Origin: Pelolinea sp.
GTDB lineage: Bacteria; Chloroflexota; Anaerolineae; Anaerolineales; Anaerolineaceae
Reading direction: 5' to 3'
Assembly: GCA_012797975.1 (NCBI GenBank)
Contig: JAAZOD010000023.1
Location: forward strand, 1-64,000
Length of the DNA stretch: 64,000 nt
The translations under genes and the position numbers were made by a program. Every line of letters begins with the position of its first letter. The stretch's first letter is position 1. Shown here piece by piece: positions 43,119-51,169 of this stretch. Under the pieces are notes generated by a model. It saw only the letters and a list, made by a program, of their open reading frames with translations. It did no database searches and was not told where the DNA came from.

Positions 43119-44126
43119 ATGAGAGTAACCAGGAACATGCTTTTGGAAACCGCTCGCAACTATGTGAAGGAACAAACCTTCAACGACCCGGATATCGCCT
43201 GCGTCTTTCTGATCGGTTCCCTGCTCGAGGAAGACCCCTTTTTGGGAGAGGGCACCGACATTGATCTGGTTTTCATCCACAATACCGAACCGGCACTGGC
43301 TCGCGAAGTCCAATCATTGGGGGATGATTTTCAACTGGATATTCTGCATTATCCTCGACGCATTTTCAACCAACCCAAAGAACTGCGTCAGGATCCTTGG
43401 CTGGGCTGTCTTTTTTGCGATGGTCCGTTTGTGTTGTATGATTCTTACCATTACTATGATTTCTTACGTGCCGGGGTCTTTTCCAACTTTTTCTCTCCCA
43501 TCAATGCATCCGCTCGCTCACAATATTTCTTTGCCCGGGCGCGCAACCGCTGGGTGGAACTCCAGCATCAAATCGACGAATTTTCCGCCGATACTGTTTA
43601 CGACTATCTCACCACCCTGTACGATGCAGGGAATTGTATTAATTGTCTGGTCGGAAAACCGTTGAGCGAAAGGAGATTTCTTTCCGGTTTGGAAGCCTGC
43701 ACAACATATCTGGGCCGTCCGGGGCTGGCAAGCGGCATGCGGGATCTGTTCGGGATCAATGATTATTCCAGCTTTCCGTGGGAAATCAGCATGGAGCAGA
43801 TGAAAACCGCTTTTACCGCATTGGCAGAAAAATCTTATTGCCCACCCCAATATTCTCTAGCTCGTTTCCGCTATTATCAGCAAGCCATTTCCTTTTATCA
43901 ACTGGAACGGCCGGATGAAGCCCTGTGGATCTTATTCTGGGTTTGGACAAACGTCATTCATACCTTGCCCAAGCGTGCACCGGAAGCTCGGGAGTGGAAA
44001 AGCTTCTGCGAACAGATCAATTTTACAAGAGACATTTTCGCTCAAAAAATGCAAAATTTAGATAGCTACCTTGAAGCGGTGGATGCAACTTCGATAGAAT
44101 GGCAGAAGGTTAGCGGATTGCTCTGA
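43119..44126 (+). CDS. Nucleotidyltransferase-domain protein of unknown substrate
   Basis: 335 residues. The N-terminal 120 have a MNT/polymerase-beta-like fold: FLIGSLLEEDPFLGEGTDIDLVFIH carries GS and the DxD pair. The middle and C-terminal parts are helical (EFSADTVYDYLTTLYDAGNCINCLVGKPLSERRF at about 150-184) and resemble the substrate-binding half of aminoglycoside-type nucleotidyltransferases. The function is unknown. An in-frame upstream extension exists, but AAAGGAATTGAA just before the ATG at 43119 decides. It is co-directional with the kinase and ends at the left edge of the proposed origin. Confidence 0.75.
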   Translation: MRVTRNMLLETARNYVKEQTFNDPDIACVFLIGSLLEEDPFLGEGTDIDLVFIHNTEPALAREVQSLGDDFQLDILHYPRRIFNQPKELRQDPWLGCLFCDGPFVLYDSYHYYDFLRAGVFSNFFSPINASARSQYFFARARNRWVELQHQIDEFSADTVYDYLTTLYDAGNCINCLVGKPLSERRFLSGLEACTTYLGRPGLASGMRDLFGINDYSSFPWEISMEQMKTAFTALAEKSYCPPQYSLARFRYYQQAISFYQLERPDEALWILFWVWTNVIHTLPKRAPEAREWKSFCEQINFTRDIFAQKMQNLDSYLEAVDATSIEWQKVSGLL

Positions 44127-44605
44127 TTCTCCACAATCTTTTCCACAGACCTGTGGATAAGTGTTATTTTTCTGTGGATAAACGGAAGTTGCTGTGGATA
44201 TCTTCGAATAAATATTCTATTTTTTTTCACCCGCTGTTTATATCTTGGGAATTACGTTCTCATAAACTGTTTATAATTCTCAAAAGAAAGAGATATTTTC
44301 TTGATCTGCAGCATTTATTCTTTTTTTATCCACAACAAAAAAATGGATAATTTTTGGTAAAAGGCAAATTGATGGATGTTGATTTTTACCGTATGCCATA
44401 TCTGGGGGCTTTTTTAATTTATCCACTTTTCCACAGCGCCTACGATGAATACTAAATACTTTAATAAAATACAAAGAATGAAAGATTTAAGCATGCTTGT
44501 ATAACAGGTTCCTTTTTTGTACAATGCTGTTACTAAGAGGAAGGTGAATTGCTCCCTTGCACAAGGGATAAAAAAGAAGACGATTTTCTGAAAGGAAGGG
44601 AAACC
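44127..44605. other. Putative chromosomal replication origin (oriC) with DnaA boxes
   Basis: No gene for 479 bp. DnaA boxes (consensus TTATCCACA) are: 44139-44147 TTTTCCACA, 8 of 9; 44152-44160 perfect, reverse; 44173-44181 perfect, reverse; 44193-44201 8 of 9, reverse; 44326-44334 perfect, forward; 44419-44427 TTATCCACT, 8 of 9; 44427-44435 TTTTCCACA, 8 of 9. A weaker match is at 44342-44350. The two clusters flank a very AT-rich core at 44202-44325, a likely unwinding element. This density is far above chance for a 9-mer. dnaA itself is not nearby. spoVS, ssb and two deoxynucleoside kinases are adjacent. Confidence 0.85.
44497..44525 (+). promoter_or_regulatory. Probable promoter of spoVS
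   Basis: TTGTAT (44497-44502), 17-bp spacer, TACAAT (44520-44525). It is the best sigma-70-like pair between the origin and spoVS. Confidence 0.55.
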
Positions 44606-44866
44606 ATGGATGTGATCAAAGTAAAAGCTGTTTCCCGCACAGCAGCAGTCGCGGGAGCGATCGCGGGAGTAATTCGAGAGCACAAACATGCTGAAGTACA
44701 AGCGATCGGTGCAGGAGCTGTGAACCAATCCATCAAAGCCCTCATCCTGGCAAAAAATTTTTTAGATCAGGATGGCATCACAGTGGTTTTCATCCCTGAA
44801 TTTGTCAATGTGGAAATCGACGGGAAGGTCAGAACGGCCATCAAGTTTATTATTGAGCCCCGTTAA
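44606..44866 (+). CDS. spoVS: Stage V sporulation protein S homologue
   Basis: 86 residues, exactly the usual SpoVS length, with the conserved VKAVSRTAAVAGAIAGVIREH and AVNQSIKALILA. SpoVS has an Alba-like fold and binds nucleic acid; in Bacillus it influences sporulation and septation, but homologues occur widely in non-sporulating bacteria including Chloroflexota and Thermus. RBS GGAAGGG precedes the ATG at 44606; the longer in-frame reading from 44549 is rejected. It is the first gene to the right of the proposed origin. Confidence 0.93.
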   Translation: MDVIKVKAVSRTAAVAGAIAGVIREHKHAEVQAIGAGAVNQSIKALILAKNFLDQDGITVVFIPEFVNVEIDGKVRTAIKFIIEPR

Positions 44867-44870
44867 GAGA

Positions 44871-44925
44871 AAAATAAAAAAAGAACACTGAAATAGAATC
44901 CATCATTTTGTTCTATTTCAGTGTT
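44871..44925 (-). terminator. Terminator of the minus-strand deoxynucleoside kinase
   Basis: A perfect 15-bp stem (AACACTGAAATAGAA with TTCTATTTCAGTGTT) with a 12-nt loop is followed on the minus strand by a T-rich tail (A-rich at 44871-44882 on +). It probably also limits spoVS transcripts. Confidence 0.8.
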
Positions 44926-44939
44926 TAGTATTTAAGATA

Positions 44940-45596
44940 TCAATATTGGCTGCATTCTTCCGGTAAGAAGACGACCTCTTCCTTGCCAGCGATTTTTTCC
45001 TGGATCTTTTCCAGAATCAGGTCCATATGTCTGGCGTGGTTTACAAAATCAAGATTATCGGAAGGGACGGTTAGAACAGGACAGAGGGTGAAGTTTTGTA
45101 TCCAGGTTTCATAGGTATCGTTCAACTGCTGCAGATAATCAGCACTGATGTTTTTTTCATAATCTCTATTGCGCCGGTGAATGCGCTCCAACAGGGTGTC
45201 AACCGATGCGCGCAAATAAACGACCAGGTCGGGGGTGGGTAAAAAGTGCAGCAAGGTCTGATAAATGGTTTCATAAGTTTCGTAATCGCGTTGGCTCATT
45301 AAACCCTGCAGATAAAGATTGCGGGCGAATATCTCGGCATCTTCATATAAACTGCGGTCCAGGATGACCGAGTTGGGACAGTCCAGCAGTTCCTGATAGA
45401 CCTTTAGTCGGTTTGAAAGAAAGTAGACCTGTGAATGAAAGCTCCATGTGCGCATATCGGCATAGAAATCGGAGAGATAAGGATTGTTGGCTACTGGCTC
45501 GAAGAATGGTTCCCAGTCCAGACGTTGGCTGAGCAGCCGCACCAGCGAGGATTTGCCCGCCCCGATATTTCCGGCGATGGTGATAAATTTTTTCAT
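44940..45596 (-). CDS. Deoxynucleoside kinase, copy 2
   Basis: 218 residues. P-loop IAGNIGAGKSSLVRLLS, EPVANNPYLSDFYADMRTWSFHSQVYFL (about 37-64) and the LID-like LERIHRRNRDYEKNI. It is more similar to the Bacillus dGK/dCK and dAK type than to copy 1, judged by eye from the EP-x(4)-PYL element. It phosphorylates a deoxynucleoside with ATP. Facing copy 1 across the origin, it may complement copy 1's substrate range. Confidence 0.92.
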   Translation of the reverse strand: MKKFITIAGNIGAGKSSLVRLLSQRLDWEPFFEPVANNPYLSDFYADMRTWSFHSQVYFLSNRLKVYQELLDCPNSVILDRSLYEDAEIFARNLYLQGLMSQRDYETYETIYQTLLHFLPTPDLVVYLRASVDTLLERIHRRNRDYEKNISADYLQQLNDTYETWIQNFTLCPVLTVPSDNLDFVNHARHMDLILEKIQEKIAGKEEVVFLPEECSQY

Positions 45597-45627
45597 GATT
45601 GCAATTATTATAGGATGGGAACCATGG

Positions 45628-45664
45628 AAAAAAAAGAGCCGCAGCTTCCTGCGGCTCTTTTTTT
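45628..45664. terminator. Terminator after the ferredoxin gene
   Basis: AAAGAGCCGCAG and CTGCGGCTCTTT form a perfect 12-bp stem with loop CTTC. T tracts occur on both strands, so it is bidirectional; it serves the minus-strand ferredoxin gene. Confidence 0.9.
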
Positions 45665-45680
45665 AAGCTTAAAAAGGGTG

Positions 45681-45968
<288 letters not shown>

Positions 45969-48191
45969 TCATTCTTCAATATCCTTGATTCTTTGACGGA
46001 ACCATAGTGCGGTGCCAGGTTCAAACCTGCGCACAATAAGAATGGAGCAATCTACTTCTTCGATCAGAGCATCATTTAATTTGCCAAAGATATAGTGTGG
46101 TGAAAATACCTCTTCGGCTGCACCGATGATCAGCAGGTCGCATTGGGTTCTCTTGACTTCTTTCACGATTCCTTCCAACACTTCGGCAGATGATACGACG
46201 GATGTATGAATATAATTCGGGATTTCTCCCAGCTCATTTTCAATGGCCTCCTGCAACTGAAGCATTTCATCCTCTCTTGTTTCCTTATTGGAACGCTTCG
46301 GCACCACTCGAATTGCACTTACATTGACGTCTTGATGAAAAGCAAGATCGGTAGCCAATTTGATGGCCAATCGTGCATTTGGTCCATTGCCGATCGGAAC
46401 AAGAATATTCTTTAACCCGTCAATTCCTCGATCGCGGAAAACCCCCACATTTTTATGTGCCATGACCAAAACTTCTTTGATGATATTATGCGGTACGGTG
46501 ATTTTTGTCGCGGTGGATGGCCAGCCCATCAAAACCAATTGAACGGGGTTGTGAGATTTTAATTCATTGAATATGCCTGTTTCCACATTGGGGGCCGGCT
46601 TATGTTTTGCATAGATGGCAACATTTCTGGCTTGTGCAATGGAAGCAGTTGTGTTTAAAAGTTCATTCTGGATTGTTTCTGTATTGGTGCTTAATTCCTG
46701 AATGGTTTTTTGCGAAGCACCACGGGGTGTTTTAACCACACTGAATAAACAGATGCTGGTATCTTCCTGATGTTCGGCTAAACGTGCTGCCAGTTTCACC
46801 AGTCCAACAGCGGTCTTGGGGTTCACGGTTGTCACCAGTATCCGCCCGCCGCCTTCTTCTTCCTCGAACTTTTCGTGCTTTGCATGAAGCGAATTGATCC
46901 AATTGGAGAGATAATAAAGAATGGATAAAATGAATAACACGATACCTAGAAAAACAAGCGCTTGTTTGCTGGCAAAAGAGATGATCAGTATACCCGATGC
47001 CGCAGCGATGTATACCGTAGCAGGATAAAAAGGGACTTTAAAGGGACGCTCGATATGAGGATGCATTTTTCGCAGCCGAGTCATGGCAAGCGTAGCCCAG
47101 AACAGCACGAACATATACCCGGCGCTGGAAATATAACTTAATAGGTCCACCATGTGTAACAGAGAGACCAGAGCGCTGATGATAACAATGATGATGACCG
47201 CCACATAGGGGGTGCGCCATCGGCTCAGACGGGATAAAAAGCGCGGCCATACCCCCTCCCGACTCAAGGTGAACGCTTCTCGTGTTGCTGAGAGCATGGC
47301 CGAATTCACGGAGGTGAGGGTGGCGATGATGCCTGCCACTCCCATGATCGGCACCCCAAATCTTGGCCAGAAATAACTGGCTGCGTCTGTCAGGGCGGTC
47401 TCGGACCCTGCCAGAGCACTGAAGGGAATCGTTCCGATGGTCACGTATGAAACAAGGGTATAAATGACAGTCGTGATCGCCAGACTGATTAATATTCCCA
47501 AGGGTATGTTCTTTTGCGGATGGGTTATTTCTTCAGCGTCATCGGCGATCACTTCAAAACCGACATAGGCGTTGTAAATCAGGGCGATGGTTGTGAGCAT
47601 GCGTCCCAAATTTGCCAGGGGTGTCTTATTCTCAAAAAGGATTTTGCCTGATTGAAAGATCTCCTGGTTAAACCCGTTCACGTTGGTCAAACCGCGAACG
47701 ATGTAGATGGTGAACACCACCAGCAGAAATCCGCCCAGAACGATCTGGACATTTCCCGCCTGTTTCACCCCGCGAATATGCACAAAGCCCACCAGAATAA
47801 TCACTGCCAGCGCAACTGGGATGATGGGAAGGTTTGGAATGAATACACTTGCTGAATAAGCGAAACCAATGGCAGATAGTGCGGCATAGAACGTGCTGGA
47901 GAGGCAATCCAGGGAACCCACCAGGAACATGATCAGACTTTTTCCAAACGCTTCTCCTACATAGGTCATGGCGCCGCCAGTTACAGGATAGGTGGTTGCC
48001 ATTTCACAGTAATTGAGGGCGATGCTAAGGGTCAGAAAGCCACCAATGATCAATGCCAGTACTGCATCCGGTCCGGCGATCCCGGCAGCATGTCCGGTTA
48101 GAACAAAGATTTCCGCTGCGATGGTTCCGGCAGTGCCCAGCATGATTACTTGCAAAAGATTGAGCTGTCGTTTTAGTTTTCGTTTAGGCAT
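45969..48191 (-). CDS. APC-family amino acid permease fused to two Usp domains
   Basis: 740 residues. Residues 15-430 are an amino acid/polyamine/organocation permease with about 12 membrane helices (GTAGTIAAEIFVLTGHAAGIAGPDA near the start, about 18-42). Residues 445-600 and 610-735 are two universal stress protein-like domains; the second has the nucleotide-binding end LLIIGAAEEVFSPHYIFGKLNDALIEEVDCSILIV (about 690-724). Such fusions are known in other bacteria and probably couple transport to nucleotide binding. The substrate is unknown. It is a lone gene. Confidence 0.9.
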   Translation of the reverse strand: MPKRKLKRQLNLLQVIMLGTAGTIAAEIFVLTGHAAGIAGPDAVLALIIGGFLTLSIALNYCEMATTYPVTGGAMTYVGEAFGKSLIMFLVGSLDCLSSTFYAALSAIGFAYSASVFIPNLPIIPVALAVIILVGFVHIRGVKQAGNVQIVLGGFLLVVFTIYIVRGLTNVNGFNQEIFQSGKILFENKTPLANLGRMLTTIALIYNAYVGFEVIADDAEEITHPQKNIPLGILISLAITTVIYTLVSYVTIGTIPFSALAGSETALTDAASYFWPRFGVPIMGVAGIIATLTSVNSAMLSATREAFTLSREGVWPRFLSRLSRWRTPYVAVIIIVIISALVSLLHMVDLLSYISSAGYMFVLFWATLAMTRLRKMHPHIERPFKVPFYPATVYIAAASGILIISFASKQALVFLGIVLFILSILYYLSNWINSLHAKHEKFEEEEGGGRILVTTVNPKTAVGLVKLAARLAEHQEDTSICLFSVVKTPRGASQKTIQELSTNTETIQNELLNTTASIAQARNVAIYAKHKPAPNVETGIFNELKSHNPVQLVLMGWPSTATKITVPHNIIKEVLVMAHKNVGVFRDRGIDGLKNILVPIGNGPNARLAIKLATDLAFHQDVNVSAIRVVPKRSNKETREDEMLQLQEAIENELGEIPNYIHTSVVSSAEVLEGIVKEVKRTQCDLLIIGAAEEVFSPHYIFGKLNDALIEEVDCSILIVRRFEPGTALWFRQRIKDIEE

Positions 48192-48370
48192 TTACAATGG
48201 GTGACCCTTCTGGAGGTAGATTCAGAATACATTGGTTTCAATAGGGAAAACAGGGAAAAAAATAATGTGAAAGGAATAATTTTACAAAACATCAACATGA
48301 ATATTGATTCTTATTATACCTGCGAACATTAATCTGAATGTGGAATTTCCCTTCTGCCACTTGATTGAAC

Positions 48371-48399
48371 TTGACAACCCACAGCGAGGTACCTATAAT
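48371..48399 (+). promoter_or_regulatory. Consensus sigma-70 promoter of tRNA-Asn
   Basis: TTGACA at 48371-48376 and TATAAT at 48394-48399 with a 17-bp spacer, a perfect consensus. Transcription should begin near 48406, just before the tRNA. This calibrates the vegetative promoter sequence of the organism. Confidence 0.92.
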
Positions 48400-48409
48400 T
48401 ATCGCACGT

Positions 48410-48482
48410 TCCTCGATAGCTCAATCGGCAGAGCAATCGGCTGTTAACCGATGGGTTCCAGGTTCGAGTCCTGGTCGAGGAG
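48410..48482 (+). tRNA. tRNA-Asn (anticodon GTT)
   Basis: 73 nt. Acceptor TCCTCGA pairs with TCGAGGA; D stem GCTC/GAGC; anticodon stem ATCGG/CCGAT with loop CTGTTAA, so the anticodon is GTT; T stem CCAGG/CCTGG with TTCGAGT. Discriminator base G; CCA is not encoded. Asparaginylation may be direct or by the GatB-dependent route encoded at 1447. Confidence 0.97.
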
Positions 48483-48576
48483 CTGTTTTTTTAAGTTCAA
48501 AAATTGCAGAGATGGTTTCCATCCTTTTTTATCATTGCTATAATCAAACAGAGAAGAAGAAATTTTGGAGGTAGCT

Positions 48577-49437
48577 GTGAAGCATGGAAAACTGGCAATT
48601 CTGATCGTTTTTTCACTTGTCTTTTTAGCAGCATGTGGCGGTATTACTGTGAGCATCGGCGATTCCGGCGGCTCCAAGGCCAATGTTCCGTTGGCGGTCA
48701 GCGTGGAAACGCCCGCGCAGGGTAGTCAGGTCAACATGGGACCGCTTGAAATTCGCTATAAAGCCACCGCGCCCGAAGGGGTGGCAGTGGTTGAGCTGAA
48801 TATTGACGGGTATGTGGTCAATTCGTACACCTCGCCTGACCCATCGCAAACCACCGTCGCACTTTCCTATACCTGGACTCCACAAACAGCAGGCAGCCAT
48901 ATCATCCGGGTGCGCGACCAGGACGCCAAAGGGAATTGGAGCGATTATACCGACGTCATGTTGACCGTCACGGAAGCGCAGGCAGCGGTGGAAGAGAACC
49001 AGCCCGCCGCGGACCAGCCATCCCAACCGCAACCGAGCAATACACCCATCCCGACCGCCACACCATCCACTCCGTATATCTATGCGGTCGCCCATGATGT
49101 GAACAAGTTCTATTATAAAAACAGTACCTGCGGACCGACCAAGATCACCATTTCTCTCCAGGTTTCGGATCCTGACAAGGTATGGAGCGTGGTCATTTTC
49201 ACGCGTTTCATGGATAAAGAGGGAGAAGGACAAACCAAATGGGATACTGGCCATGCCATGACCCCTCAGGGCAGTGACGGAAAATATTCCATCACACTGG
49301 ATGCTTCGAAGATCACCAATTTTGACGCCTATGATTACGCGGTTTTCCGCTATCAGTTTGTGGCGACCGATAAGAACCGCAACGAAGTGGCCCGCACCGA
49401 TGTCTATGAGGATATCGATTATTCGGTCTGTCCATAG
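48577..49437 (+). CDS. Lipoprotein with an Ig-like domain
   Basis: 286 residues. The signal peptide ends in lipobox LAAC (Cys about 18). Residues 40-140 look like a bacterial Ig-like domain (AQGSQVNMGPLEIRYKAT through WTPQTAGSHIIRVRDQDAKGNWS). A Pro/Thr-rich linker (about 143-172) follows, and then a second beta-rich region (KITISLQVSDPDKVWSVVIFTRF). It is anchored outside the membrane; the function is unknown. The GTG at 48577 is chosen because GGAGG at 48567-48571 is 5 nt before it. A terminator follows at 49467. Confidence 0.82.
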   Translation: MKHGKLAILIVFSLVFLAACGGITVSIGDSGGSKANVPLAVSVETPAQGSQVNMGPLEIRYKATAPEGVAVVELNIDGYVVNSYTSPDPSQTTVALSYTWTPQTAGSHIIRVRDQDAKGNWSDYTDVMLTVTEAQAAVEENQPAADQPSQPQPSNTPIPTATPSTPYIYAVAHDVNKFYYKNSTCGPTKITISLQVSDPDKVWSVVIFTRFMDKEGEGQTKWDTGHAMTPQGSDGKYSITLDASKITNFDAYDYAVFRYQFVATDKNRNEVARTDVYEDIDYSVCP

Positions 49438-49466
49438 TCCACAATCAAGAAAATCGTTTATAAAGA

Positions 49467-49502
49467 AAAGCCTGCTTTGAATCATGAAGCGGGCTTTTTC
49501 TT
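49467..49502 (+). terminator. Terminator after the Ig-like lipoprotein gene
   Basis: AGCCTGCTT pairs with AAGCGGGCT through 9 bp with one G-U pair, and is followed by TTTTTC. Confidence 0.75.
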
Positions 49503-49530
49503 TATGACCATGTGCATTGACCGTCGGCAC

Positions 49531-49577
49531 TTGATTATGACCACCGATACGCTAGAATCAAACCGATTGGTCGGTTT
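49531..49577 (+). promoter_or_regulatory. Promoter and dyad operator of the tetR-SDR operon
   Basis: TTGATT (49531-49536), 16-bp spacer, TAGAAT (49553-49558), then AAACCGA-TTGG-TCGGTTT (49560-49577), a perfect 7-bp dyad over the expected transcription start. The dyad ends two bases before the ATG, leaving no ribosome site, so the message would be nearly leaderless. The sequence suits a TetR-type operator and presumably binds the regulator encoded next. Confidence 0.7.
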
Positions 49578-49579
49578 TT

Positions 49580-50170
49580 ATGCAGCAGCGAAGTGCAGAA
49601 ACGAAAGAAAAGATCCTCCTCACGGCACAAGAATTATTCTCTACGGCCGGTTATGATGCCACTGGTGTTTCGCAGATTTGCACCGCAGCCGGTTTGAGCA
49701 AAGGTGCGTTTTACCATCATTTTCCCTCCAAACACGCAGTGTTCATGACCTTGCTGCAAAACTGGTTGGATGAAATGGATGCAGTATTTTCAACAGCGAG
49801 CGTGGAATCCAACGGTGTCCTGGCGGGAATCTCCAGGATGGCAAATTCTTCCGACATCATTTTTGATCAGGTGCAGGGCCATTTTCCCCTGTTTTTGGAA
49901 TTCTGGAGCAAATCTATCCGCGATGAGCGGGTGTGGGAAGAGACCAAGCAGCCATTTTTAAAATATTATTTTTATTTTTCCCAGATGATCAAGGACGGCA
50001 TCGCAGAAGGCAGTGTCAGGCCGATGGATGCAGGCACGGCTTCGCGGGCAATTCTTGGGCTGGCGATAGGTATTATTTTGCAGGGCTTGTTATATCCGCA
50101 AGAAGCTGATTGGAAAACGGAATTGCAGAATAGTATGGATATCTTGTTGAGAGGATTACAGAATGAATAA
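49580..50170 (+). CDS. TetR/AcrR-family transcriptional regulator
   Basis: 196 residues. The N-terminal helix-turn-helix is at about 25-50 (GVSQICTAAGLSKGAFYHHFPSK), followed by an all-helical ligand domain. It most likely represses its own operon from the dyad at 49560. The ligand is unknown. It overlaps the next gene by 8 bp, and a third gene (SDR) follows 5 bp after that, so the regulator heads a three-gene unit of redox enzymes. Confidence 0.93.
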   Translation: MQQRSAETKEKILLTAQELFSTAGYDATGVSQICTAAGLSKGAFYHHFPSKHAVFMTLLQNWLDEMDAVFSTASVESNGVLAGISRMANSSDIIFDQVQGHFPLFLEFWSKSIRDERVWEETKQPFLKYYFYFSQMIKDGIAEGSVRPMDAGTASRAILGLAIGIILQGLLYPQEADWKTELQNSMDILLRGLQNE

Positions 50171-51164
50171 AGGAAAAGTTCTTGTTACTGGTGCTGCAGG
50201 GCATTTGGGAAATGTGCTGGTGCGTGAATTGTTGGAGCATGGCTATGAAGTGCGCGCCATGGTGCTGCCGAATGAGGATGTTTCAGCTCTGGTTGGATTG
50301 GATGTGGAGATCAAGCTGGGCAACGTGCTTGATCCGAAGTCGCTGGAGCGTGTGTTGAAGGGGATCGATTACGTGTTCCACATGGCGGGCATCGTTTGCA
50401 TTGTGCCCGGAGAAGATGAATTGGTTTGGAATGTCAATGTGGAGGGCACGCGCAATGTGCTCAAGGCGGCAAAGAAAGCCAAAATAAAACGATTGGTGTA
50501 TACCAGCTCCATCCATGCTCTCAGCCGGCATTGGAAAGGGACGATCGATGAGGAAGTGCCGTTTGACCCGGATAACCCGGTGGGAACGTATGACCGCACC
50601 AAAGCCACCGCTTCACTGGCGGTGAATCAGGCCATCAAAGAGGGGCTGGATGCGGTGATCGTTTGCCCGACCGGTGTGGTGGGACCGTACGATTTTCGCG
50701 GATCCAGCATGGGGGAACTGGTCAACGACCTTTCACAACATCATGTGCATATGCTGGTGGAAGGGGCCTACGATTTTGTGGATGTGCGCGATGTGGCCAT
50801 TGGGCATCGGCTGGCGCTGGAAAAAGGGAAGACCGGGCAGGTATATATCCTGTCGGGGCATCAGATCAAATTATTTGAACTGAAGGAGATGGTTCAACGC
50901 ATCGTTGGCTTTACCACCCCGACCATTAATATCCCTTTGAAACTTGCCAATATTGGAGCTGATCTTGCCACTCTCTACTACCGCATTGCGAAGAAACAGC
51001 CCAAATTCACCCGCTACGCCCTGGAAACCGTCCAGAGCAACTCGGTGATCAGCAATGAGAAAGCCAAGCGCGAACTGGGTTATTCTCCGCGCGATGTGTT
51101 CATGACCATCGCGGATACCGTGAAATGGTGGCAGACCAAGAAAAGCAATAACAGCGGAATGTAA
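50163..51164 (+). CDS. NAD-dependent epimerase/dehydratase (extended SDR)
   Basis: 333 residues. The nucleotide-binding VTGAAGHLGN is at 7-16 and the catalytic YDRTK at about 143-147. It resembles dihydroflavonol-4-reductase-like SDRs that reduce or epimerise a carbonyl. The substrate is unknown. Translation is coupled to the tetR gene through an 8-bp overlap. Confidence 0.88.
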   Translation: MNKGKVLVTGAAGHLGNVLVRELLEHGYEVRAMVLPNEDVSALVGLDVEIKLGNVLDPKSLERVLKGIDYVFHMAGIVCIVPGEDELVWNVNVEGTRNVLKAAKKAKIKRLVYTSSIHALSRHWKGTIDEEVPFDPDNPVGTYDRTKATASLAVNQAIKEGLDAVIVCPTGVVGPYDFRGSSMGELVNDLSQHHVHMLVEGAYDFVDVRDVAIGHRLALEKGKTGQVYILSGHQIKLFELKEMVQRIVGFTTPTINIPLKLANIGADLATLYYRIAKKQPKFTRYALETVQSNSVISNEKAKRELGYSPRDVFMTIADTVKWWQTKKSNNSGM

Positions 51165-51169
51165 GCTCA

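Noticed and set aside
48444-48683. 79-residue minus-strand frame overlapping tRNA-Asn
   Set aside because: It overlaps a complete tRNA gene and the start of the lipoprotein.
48625-49530. 301-residue minus-strand frame opposite the Ig-like lipoprotein
   Set aside because: It would cross the terminator at 49467, has no ribosome site and lacks any family mark; the + frame has a signal peptide and a correctly placed GGAGG.
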